64,000 nt of DNA from Actinomycetota bacterium. GTDB taxonomy: Bacteria; Actinomycetota; Acidimicrobiia; Acidimicrobiales; Ilumatobacteraceae. A program made the translations under genes and the position numbers. Of the stretch, positions 56,541 through 64,000 are shown piece by piece (the first letter of the stretch is position 1; each line of letters starts with the position of its first letter). The DNA lies in contig JAPKZX010000023.1 in NCBI GenBank assembly GCA_026393575.1, positions 31,528-95,527 on the forward strand, read 5' to 3'. The notes under the pieces were generated by a model. It saw nothing but the letters and a program-made list of their open reading frames with translations, was not told the origin of the DNA and searched no databases.

Positions 56541-57779
56541 ATGATTGATTTCACCCTTGCACCAGAACACGAAGCAATTCGGCTCAAGGTCCGCGACTTT
56601 ATTGACAACGTAATCAAGCCAGCCATGGAACCATTCGGTCATCGCGACGACATGGCGCCCGAGATGCATGCAGAGTACGTGCGCGAATTGATTGGACTTC
56701 GTAAGAAGGCTGTTGAAGTTGGACTCTGGTTGCCACACATGCCAAAGGAGTGGGGCGGCATGGGCCTTGGGCACGTTGCTCTCGCAATGGTGCAGGCCGA
56801 GGCAGCAAAGACACGCGTGGGGCCATGGGTGTTCAACTGCCAAGCTCCCGATGAAGGCAACATGCATACGTTGCTGCACTGGGCTACTGATGAGCAAAAA
56901 GAAAAGTACCTAAAGCCATTAGTAAACGGAGTGTCATCTTCTTGCTTCGCGATGACAGAACCAGAAGTTGCAGGATCGGATCCAACATTAATTCGTACAC
57001 ACGGAATCAAAGACGGCGACGAGTGGATTATCAATGGTCACAAGTGGTTTATCTCTGGCGCGCGCCGCGCAAAGTTTGCAATCTTGATTGCGCGCACCGA
57101 AATGGATGTTCCTGAAGGTTCTCGAGGAGCAAACACCGCTTTCATCATCGACCTCCCAAGCAAGGGCTGGAATGACGTTCGCGAAGTGGAAACAATGCAC
57201 GGCGCGACGGGACACTCTGAAATTGTCCTTGAAGACTTGCGTGTTCATGACTCACAAATTCTTGGTGGCCGCGGAAATGGACACCGTCTTGGTCAGTACC
57301 GACTCGGACCTGCTCGTCTTGCGCACTGCATGCGTTGGGTTGCACAAGCAGAGACCGCGCTCGACATGATGGTGGAGCGTTCGCTTAACCGTTACTCGCA
57401 TGGGTCACTGCTTGCAGAGAAGCAAGGTGTTCAGTGGTTGATTGCAGACTCGGCTATGGAGTTGTACCAGTGCAAACTCATGATTCTTCACGCAGCATCA
57501 AAGATTGATGCCGGTACCGACTTCCGTCAAGAAGTTTCAATGGCCAAGCACTTTGTTGCTAATAGTTTGAACCGCATCATCGACCGTGCGATTCAAGTGC
57601 ATGGAGCATTGGGGTACTCAACTGATACGCCACTTGCTGGCATGGCACAAAACGCACGTTGGGCTCGCTTTGCTGATGGTGCAGACGAAATTCACCAAAT
57701 GCGCATCGCTGAAATCACAATCAAAGCGTTTACTGATACCGGTAGTACTCGTACCGCTACTGGCGATCTCCCGATCTAA
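56541..57779 (+). CDS. Acyl-CoA dehydrogenase family protein
   Basis: CFAMTEPEVAGSDPTLIRT, INGHKWFISGA, IQVHGALGYSTDTPLAGMAQNARWARFADGADEIHQMRIAE. Confidence 0.94.
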   Translation: MIDFTLAPEHEAIRLKVRDFIDNVIKPAMEPFGHRDDMAPEMHAEYVRELIGLRKKAVEVGLWLPHMPKEWGGMGLGHVALAMVQAEAAKTRVGPWVFNCQAPDEGNMHTLLHWATDEQKEKYLKPLVNGVSSSCFAMTEPEVAGSDPTLIRTHGIKDGDEWIINGHKWFISGARRAKFAILIARTEMDVPEGSRGANTAFIIDLPSKGWNDVREVETMHGATGHSEIVLEDLRVHDSQILGGRGNGHRLGQYRLGPARLAHCMRWVAQAETALDMMVERSLNRYSHGSLLAEKQGVQWLIADSAMELYQCKLMILHAASKIDAGTDFRQEVSMAKHFVANSLNRIIDRAIQVHGALGYSTDTPLAGMAQNARWARFADGADEIHQMRIAEITIKAFTDTGSTRTATGDLPI

Positions 57780-57788
57780 GCGTTCTGA

Positions 57789-59429
57789 TTACTTGGCAGC
57801 GTCGAGGGCGGTTTGTTTCGCCCATCGATAATCGGCTTTGCCGGCTGGTGATCTAACGATTGCGGGAACAAATACAAATGCTTTCGGCAATTTGTAGCGC
57901 GCGATGTGGTTCTCTGCCTCGGTGAGCAGTGATTGTTCGTTCTGTTGAGCGCCATCCTTTAATCGCACGACGGCTACTACTTCGTTACCCCAGCGTTCAC
58001 TCGGGCGTCCAGCAACGACACAGTCATACACATCGGGATGTGCTTTGACGGCGGCTTCCACTTCCTCGGCGAAGATCTTCTCTCCACCGGAGTTGATGGT
58101 GACAGAGTCACGCCCGTGTACTTCGATCATGTTGTCTGCTGTGAGTCGTGCGCGATCACCAGGAACTACATAGCGAACTCCGTTAACTACTGGATATGTC
58201 TTTTTGGTCTTTGCTTCGTCATGCAAATAGCCCAGGGCTAAGCGTCCGCTCTTGGCCAACCATCCAAGGTCTTCGTGACCAGCTTCAAGTTCACGAGTGA
58301 GATCTTCAGACAAGATGTGGTTTTGTGGTGCTAATGGAAATGCGCCAGTAGTTGATGATTCGCCCGTTGCGACTTGTGACAGTTGGCCTCCTGCTTCAGA
58401 TGAACCAAGTCCATCTACGACCATGACGTTCGGTAGGTACGAGTGGAATTCAACTTTCAGATTCGCAGAGAGGGGTGCGCCGCCCGACAATATGGAGAGC
58501 AGTGACGACAAGTCATGATGTGAAGTCGCAAGACCGTCTAACAGTGGTCGAGCAAAGGCGTCACCGACAATCAGTAGGAAGTTTGCACGCTCGGCTTCAA
58601 TGATTCCCCAGATGTCATCAGCATCAAGGCGGTCTGGCTGCGACTGAACGATGATGGTGCCACCTGACAACCACGTACGCATGGCGATCCAATGTGCAGC
58701 ACCATGCATGAATGGTGGGCTAGGAACAGCACGTAGCGCGCCCGTTGCCTCTGCAACGAATTCTTCAACAGTGTCGGCTGTCTTTGAGCCGCCAAAACAT
58801 TCAACAACTGCATCAGCATTACGCCACAGAACACCCTTCGGCATTCCAGTGGTGCCGCCCGTGTACAAGATGTATAAATCATCGCCGTGATAACCAGCAG
58901 CAGGTTTTGTGCTGGGAGATTGAGCGAGCGCATCTTCGTACCAAACCGCACCATCGAGCAATGGGTTGCCAGAGGAGTCTGGCACCTGAATAACAACGCG
59001 AAGATTCGGCAGCATGGGACGAACTGCCGCAAGCAGTGGTGCAAACCGCGAGTGCACGATGCAGGCAGAGGCGTTCGAATCCTTCAGTAAATACTCAAGC
59101 TCTTCTGCTACGTAGCGATAGTTCACGTTGAATGGCGCAACACGAGCTTTCCAAGAACCAAGCATTGCCTCGAGGTACTCATTGCCGTTGTGGAGATAGA
59201 TAGCTAGATGATCCTGGCCGGATTCCCAGTTCAGCAACGAATCACGTTCGGTCTGGCAACCAAGACCTTGCGATGCCAGGAAGTTGGCTAACTGGCGAGT
59301 GCGAAGTGTGATGTCATTCCATGTGAAACGCTTCTCGCGAAAAATGAGGCATTCTTCATCAGGTCGGGTGGCGGCGATTGCCTCATGTATTTCGGCGATG
59401 CTGAGAACTGCGGGTGGGAAGAGCGACAT
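57789..59429 (-). CDS. AMP-forming acyl-CoA synthetase
   Basis: LYILYTGGTTGMPKGVLWRNAD, VDGLGSSEAGGQ, VHGRDSVTINSGGEKIFAEEVE. Confidence 0.92.
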   Translation of the reverse strand: MSLFPPAVLSIAEIHEAIAATRPDEECLIFREKRFTWNDITLRTRQLANFLASQGLGCQTERDSLLNWESGQDHLAIYLHNGNEYLEAMLGSWKARVAPFNVNYRYVAEELEYLLKDSNASACIVHSRFAPLLAAVRPMLPNLRVVIQVPDSSGNPLLDGAVWYEDALAQSPSTKPAAGYHGDDLYILYTGGTTGMPKGVLWRNADAVVECFGGSKTADTVEEFVAEATGALRAVPSPPFMHGAAHWIAMRTWLSGGTIIVQSQPDRLDADDIWGIIEAERANFLLIVGDAFARPLLDGLATSHHDLSSLLSILSGGAPLSANLKVEFHSYLPNVMVVDGLGSSEAGGQLSQVATGESSTTGAFPLAPQNHILSEDLTRELEAGHEDLGWLAKSGRLALGYLHDEAKTKKTYPVVNGVRYVVPGDRARLTADNMIEVHGRDSVTINSGGEKIFAEEVEAAVKAHPDVYDCVVAGRPSERWGNEVVAVVRLKDGAQQNEQSLLTEAENHIARYKLPKAFVFVPAIVRSPAGKADYRWAKQTALDAAK

Positions 59430-59464
59430 AGATGAACGATAACCTCGATGTGCAAGGAGGGACT

Positions 59465-60439
59465 ATGTCGAACAATTCCCACAATCCAATTTTCGGAGTA
59501 TTCATTCCACAAGGCTGGAAGATGGAACTTGCTGGCATTGAAGGCGCTCAAGCCCAGTGGCAGACATCTGTAGATGTCGCAGTTCTCGCTGAAAAACTTG
59601 GGTATGACTCCATTTGGGTGTACGACCACTTCCACAATGTTCCAAAGCCGGCACAAGAAGCAGTATTTGAATGTTGGACCACTATTGCTGCAATCAGCCA
59701 GCGCACGAGTCGCATCAGGCTTGGTCAGATGGTGGGCTGCAACAGTTACCGCAACCCTGGTTTGTTAGCAAAGATCACATCCACTGTCGATGTCATCTCA
59801 GGCGGTCGCCTCGACTGGGGTATCGGTGCAGGTTGGTACGAAAGTGAATACAAGGGCTACGGATACGAATTTGCAAAGCCATCTGATCGCATCGGAATGA
59901 TGCGCGAGACTGTCGAAATCGTGAAGTCAATGTGGACAAACGCAGAGACAAACTACGACGGCAAGTTCTACAAGATGTCTCGTGCAAATTGTGACCCTAA
60001 GCCATTGCAGCAACCAACTCCGCCCGTGTGGATTGGCGGCGGCGGTGAGCAGTTAACCCTACGAGTCGTTGCCGAACATGCCGACGTTTCGAACTTCGGA
60101 AGCTCGCTCGAAGAGTTCACAAAAAAGCGTGCAATCTTGCAGGATCATTGCCGCATCATCGGCCGAGACGAAGACACCATTCGTAAGACCATCTCTAGCG
60201 AAGTATTCATTCGTGAAACTGAGAAAGAAATCATTGAGGCTGGCTCTAAGAATCTTTGGGGCGAACCCGCAGAGTCTTGGCGAGCCAAAGCCTTGGTGGG
60301 CACGCCAGAGCAAGTGAGCGAAAAGATTCAGAAGTATCTAGACGCAGGATGCACTGGGTTCATTCCGTGGTGCGCCGACTACCCATCAACTGAGACTCTT
60401 GAACTGTTTGCGACGAAAGTAATTCCCAACTTTCGCTAG
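59465..60439 (+). CDS. LLM-class F420-dependent oxidoreductase
   Basis: AGGAGG SD before MSNNSHNPIFGVFIPQGW; YDSIWVYDHFHNVP; SGGRLDWGIGAGWYESEYKGYGYEF. Confidence 0.92.
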   Translation: MSNNSHNPIFGVFIPQGWKMELAGIEGAQAQWQTSVDVAVLAEKLGYDSIWVYDHFHNVPKPAQEAVFECWTTIAAISQRTSRIRLGQMVGCNSYRNPGLLAKITSTVDVISGGRLDWGIGAGWYESEYKGYGYEFAKPSDRIGMMRETVEIVKSMWTNAETNYDGKFYKMSRANCDPKPLQQPTPPVWIGGGGEQLTLRVVAEHADVSNFGSSLEEFTKKRAILQDHCRIIGRDEDTIRKTISSEVFIRETEKEIIEAGSKNLWGEPAESWRAKALVGTPEQVSEKIQKYLDAGCTGFIPWCADYPSTETLELFATKVIPNFR

Positions 60440-60448
60440 AAGAGTTTG

Positions 60449-60910
60449 TTAGCCGGCGAAGTACTGGAAGATAACTTCCGCAACGCACGAAGGCTTTGAA
60501 GCGCCTTCGCATTCGAAGGTGGCCTCGAGAGTGACGCGTGCGCCGCCCGCTGTGTCTTCAACTGTAAGAAGCTTGAAGCCAGCACGAATCTGTGAGCCCA
60601 CTTTTACTGGAGCAATGAATCGAACCTTGTTTGCGCCGTAGTTCACTCCCATTGCAATGCCACCAACGGTGAATGCCTGAGGCAGAAGTACTGGTCCGAG
60701 GGACAAAGTGAGGTAACCGTGTGCGATTGGGCCGCCAAAAGGGCCAGCGTTTGCTTTTTCAACATCAATGTGAATCCACTGAAAGTCTCCGGTCGCTTCT
60801 GCGAACTTGTTGACGCGCTCTTGCGAGACATCCATGTACTCGGAATACCCGAGGTGTTCGCCGATAAGGCCTTTTAGTGCTTCGATGGATTCAATATGTC
60901 GTGGTGCCAT
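60449..60910 (-). CDS. MaoC family dehydratase
   Basis: FAEATGDFQWIHIDVEKANAGPFGGPIAHGYLTLSL. Confidence 0.94.
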   Translation of the reverse strand: MAPRHIESIEALKGLIGEHLGYSEYMDVSQERVNKFAEATGDFQWIHIDVEKANAGPFGGPIAHGYLTLSLGPVLLPQAFTVGGIAMGVNYGANKVRFIAPVKVGSQIRAGFKLLTVEDTAGGARVTLEATFECEGASKPSCVAEVIFQYFAG

Positions 60911-60944
60911 GTACTCAGTGTGTCACAGGGCAAGGGTCGAAGGA

Positions 60945-61385
60945 TTAACGGAGCCATCTTTTGACGTATTGCTGGGTCATGGAATGGAGCAAGAGAGCAA
61001 CCAGTGCCGCGTCGAACAGGAATCCGATGGTGTCGCCACCGGTGAGAACCCAGGTTGTGTCTCCGTAGTTCGTACTCAGGGTGATCAACTGACGTGCAAT
61101 AAACGGGGAGAAGGAGGCGGCTACGGCAATGATCCACCCAAGACGCTTGCCGTTGGCCATAAGGAATGCGCCCCCGATGTATGCGACCACCATGCATAAG
61201 GCAAAGAGCAGGTTGAGGCCACCGAGAAGGCGGAGAAAGCCGATTTCTCCCGACTGGTCGAGAAGTGCGACAACCGCGAAAGCCCCATCGATGTAGAGAA
61301 GGAACATCGCGATGGCAAGCGTTTGAGGGTGCATGCGGTCGAACCATTTTTTTGGATCCAAGTTTTTGAATGCATAAGAAAACAT
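60945..61385 (-). CDS. Hypothetical membrane protein (146 aa)
   Basis: Four hydrophobic segments; fits gene spacing. Confidence 0.6.
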   Translation of the reverse strand: MFSYAFKNLDPKKWFDRMHPQTLAIAMFLLYIDGAFAVVALLDQSGEIGFLRLLGGLNLLFALCMVVAYIGGAFLMANGKRLGWIIAVAASFSPFIARQLITLSTNYGDTTWVLTGGDTIGFLFDAALVALLLHSMTQQYVKRWLR

Positions 61386-61472
61386 GTCTTCAGTGTGTCA
61401 GGTGTGTTGGGTTGAAGTCATGCACCCTCGCTCATCTCAAGTCATCAAAAGAGTGAAGATTCATTATTTTGC

Positions 61473-61484
61473 ACACTGCAGTGT
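61473..61484. promoter_or_regulatory. Perfect 12-bp palindrome upstream of era, with TTGCAC and TACATT promoter-like hexamers
   Basis: ACACTGCAGTGT at 61473-61484; TTGCAC 61469-61474; TACATT 61494-61499; GTG start 61506. Confidence 0.35.
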
Positions 61485-61505
61485 AAAAGTCACTACATTG
61501 TTGAT

Positions 61506-62345
61506 GTGCGCAGTGGATTCGTGACCTTTGTTGGTCGACCAAATGTTGGAAAGTCAACATTGGTGAACGCAATTTGTGGAGTCAAGATCTCCATCGTCTC
61601 CAACAAGCCGCAAACGACCCGCACTCGTATTCGTGGTGTGTACCACGGAGGCGAAACTCAGATTGTTTTTGTCGATACTCCCGGTCTTCACAAGCCGGTC
61701 ACGCCACTAGGTGAGCGAGTGAATGCAACGGCTCTCGACAGTGTGAAAGATGTAGACATCGTGTGTCTCATTATTGATGCATGTAAACCGTTCGGCAAGG
61801 GCGACCAATGGGTTGCAGATCGCATCGATATCAAGAATGCATTTGTGATCGTGAATAAATCCGACAAAGCGACGCGAGAGCAATTGATGTCGCAATTGCA
61901 GGCTGTTTCTGCGCTTGAAGCTGCTGAGTATTTCCCAGTGTCTGCACGAACCGGCGAAGGAGTTCCTGAACTTCTTGCTGCACTTGCTGCACGCATGCCA
62001 GAGGGTCTGGAGTATTACCCAGCCGACATGGTCACAGACACTGATGATTCCCAGTGGGTGGCAGAACTAGTGCGCGAGCAACTTCTTGCAGTGTTGAAAG
62101 ATGAACTGCCGTATTCAGTTGCCACGAAAGTGACCGAGTGGGAATGGCCACGAGTGCGTTGCGAGATTTATGTGGAGCGCGAGAGTCAAAAGGGAATGGT
62201 CATCGGCAAGGGTGGTGAACTCCTGAAGCAAGTAGGCATACAGGTTCGTGCCCAGATGCCTGAAGGTGCCTTCATCGAGTTGCATGTGGTTGTCGACAAA
62301 GACTGGCAACAGAATCTGGACCGCCTGGAGCGACTCGGCTACTAA
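61506..62345 (+). CDS. era: GTPase Era
   Basis: FVGRPNVGKSTLVNAICG, FVDTPGLHKP, NKSD, C-terminal KH domain EIYVERESQKGMVIGKGGELLKQVGIQVR. Confidence 0.96.
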   Translation: MRSGFVTFVGRPNVGKSTLVNAICGVKISIVSNKPQTTRTRIRGVYHGGETQIVFVDTPGLHKPVTPLGERVNATALDSVKDVDIVCLIIDACKPFGKGDQWVADRIDIKNAFVIVNKSDKATREQLMSQLQAVSALEAAEYFPVSARTGEGVPELLAALAARMPEGLEYYPADMVTDTDDSQWVAELVREQLLAVLKDELPYSVATKVTEWEWPRVRCEIYVERESQKGMVIGKGGELLKQVGIQVRAQMPEGAFIELHVVVDKDWQQNLDRLERLGY

Positions 62346-64000
62346 TCCTGACGGTCGTCAGTGATGTCTTGAAGGAACTTTTCGATCTCTTCACGATTGC
62401 GCGTACGTGTCATGGGGGGAAGTGCCCCAATGAGTGTGCGCCAGTATCCGGCAACAGCCAGCCTGCGGTCAAGCACGGCAACGACTCCTTTGTCATTTGC
62501 GGTACGAATCAAGCGACCTGCTGCCTGAGCCAACGAAGTGGCAGCAATCGGTAAGTCGATTTGGCCAAACGCAACATCTTTGCCGACGGCCTCACGACGC
62601 GCCTCGAGTAATGGGTCGTCTGGACGAGGGAAGGGCAACTTGTCGAGCACGACCAGCGACAGTGTGCGGCCGGGAAGGTCTACACCTTGGAAAAACGACT
62701 GAGACGCAAAAATGCATGAGTTCTCGTCTTCAAGGAACATCTGGATGAGTCGTTGACGTGGATAATCCGATGGACTCAAGATGGGATAGGGAAGGCGCAG
62801 ACGCATTTCCTCGGTTGCTTGGTTGAGCGCCTTGTTGCTGGTGAACAGAGCCAATGTGCGTCCACCTGCAGCGCGAATGAGCGTTTCCAATTCGTCGTGA
62901 ACAAATGCAGTGAAATTGGGAGAGTTGCGATCAGGGAAATCAGGTGAGCAGTACAGTCGTGAGTTCTTCTCGTAATCGAACGGACTTTCTACACTGATGA
63001 CTTCGGTACCTTCAAGGGGTAGGCCAACTCGTGCAGGTAACGAATTGGGGATAGTGGCGCTAGTGAGCACTGCTGCAACATTTCCCCACACGGAACCCGA
63101 CAAAACATCACCAACGTGTAATGGACTAATGCGTAATTGCGGTCGCTCTGTGCTTCCCTCTACGTAGGCCACGTATCCCTCGTACTTGCCAAGTGCAAGG
63201 TCGAGTGCTTCAGCTAAACGATTGGCTTGAGTTTGAGCGCGTAGGTTTTTTTGGTTCGTGGCTTCGTTGTCTGTCTTTATGCCGCGAAGTTGGCCGATGA
63301 GGCCACCAATCTCGATACGAGCGATGGCGAGTGGTTCGGTGATGCTGGTGGGCATTGGCGTGGAAAGACGGTTGCCATGAAACGGTGTGAGTGCCGCAGA
63401 GAAACGAGTGCCTGCTTGTTCCATCTTTGAGGTGATTGTGGGATCGGCAATCACTTTCCTGATTGCGGATGCAAGCGAAGAGAAACGGCCCGCACTGAGA
63501 GCAACTCCCACTGTGTCGCTCATGACGGCTTCAAGTTGGTGGGCTTCGTCGAAGATGACTACTTCGTGTGGTGGCAACAAGGCGCCGCCACTAGCAATGT
63601 GCAGCCCGTATATATGCAAGTTCACAACGACCACGTCTGCTTCGGCGCCTCGTTCGCGCGCTTTCTCTGCGAAACATTCATTACCGACTGGGCAATTCTT
63701 TCGCCCTGGGCATTCGTCGCTGCCAACGGAGGTAGCACTGCGAGCACGGTCGCTAGGGAGGTGATCTAGTTCTTCAAAATCTCCGGTAGCAGTGGTGCGC
63801 GACCAAGCGATGATGGAATCGACTTCTTTTTTGTAGGACCCAGAGAGTTCTTCGAACTCAAGTTGTGCAGATTTGTCTGACAGTTCATTAACGCGCTGTT
63901 TGCAGACGTAGTTGCTGCGGCCCTTGATGACCGCCCAAGTGAAGTCGATACCGAGATGCTGCGCCAAAAGGGGTAAGTCATTGCGGTGCAACTGGTCTTG
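62342..64000 (-). CDS. DinG-like ATP-dependent helicase; N-terminus beyond window end
   Basis: FTWAVIKGRSNYVCKQRVNEL, VVIFDEAHQLEAVM, CIFASQSFFQGVDLPGRTLSLVVLDKLPFPRPDDP, QAAGRLIRTANDKGVVAVLDRRL; frame remains open to the window edge. Confidence 0.92.
   Translation of the reverse strand, partial: QDQLHRNDLPLLAQHLGIDFTWAVIKGRSNYVCKQRVNELSDKSAQLEFEELSGSYKKEVDSIIAWSRTTATGDFEELDHLPSDRARSATSVGSDECPGRKNCPVGNECFAEKARERGAEADVVVVNLHIYGLHIASGGALLPPHEVVIFDEAHQLEAVMSDTVGVALSAGRFSSLASAIRKVIADPTITSKMEQAGTRFSAALTPFHGNRLSTPMPTSITEPLAIARIEIGGLIGQLRGIKTDNEATNQKNLRAQTQANRLAEALDLALGKYEGYVAYVEGSTERPQLRISPLHVGDVLSGSVWGNVAAVLTSATIPNSLPARVGLPLEGTEVISVESPFDYEKNSRLYCSPDFPDRNSPNFTAFVHDELETLIRAAGGRTLALFTSNKALNQATEEMRLRLPYPILSPSDYPRQRLIQMFLEDENSCIFASQSFFQGVDLPGRTLSLVVLDKLPFPRPDDPLLEARREAVGKDVAFGQIDLPIAATSLAQAAGRLIRTANDKGVVAVLDRRLAVAGYWRTLIGALPPMTRTRNREEIEKFLQDITDDRQD

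Noticed and set aside
1-64000. CRISPR arrays, transposases, integrases, prophage genes, rRNA genes
   Set aside because: None recognised by reading; the region looks like core chromosome.

Overview
The window looks like a chromosomal segment of a compact, mid-GC actinobacterium. I infer Acidimicrobiia from F420/LLM oxidoreductases, abundant acyl-CoA metabolism and menaquinone genes; taxonomy was not tested. I support about 60 protein genes, one tRNA-Cys and a few terminators or operator-like palindromes. Main blocks: (i) acyl-CoA/F420 catabolism at both ends; (ii) a divergent island at 5.2-9.8 kb: VWA protein and NrtR-like NUDIX regulator facing an ADP-ribosylglycohydrolase/Cys-phosphatase fusion and a CbxX/SpoVK AAA ATPase, with a 19-bp imperfect palindrome in between; (iii) a surface-glycan locus at 11.2-16.1 kb whose first gene is a paralogue of the membrane protein at 1.4-3.1 kb; (iv) an omega-amidase/aminotransferase pair; (v) a fused 2Fe-2S/molybdopterin oxidoreductase; (vi) tRNA-Cys and TrhO; (vii) a probable phosphatidylcholine synthase; (viii) a peptide ABC transporter whose DppB-type permease is broken; (ix) phoH-ybeY-CNNM/CorC, with the CNNM gene also broken; (x) a scrambled menaquinone cluster (menE, A, H, D, F, G); (xi) era and a DinG-like helicase. 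The most interesting candidate system is the 5.2-9.8 kb island. The most consequential anomalies are the two internal deletions with frame change (dppB, CNNM) and a TrhO gene lacking a usual in-frame start codon. No CRISPR array, transposase, integrase or phage gene was seen.
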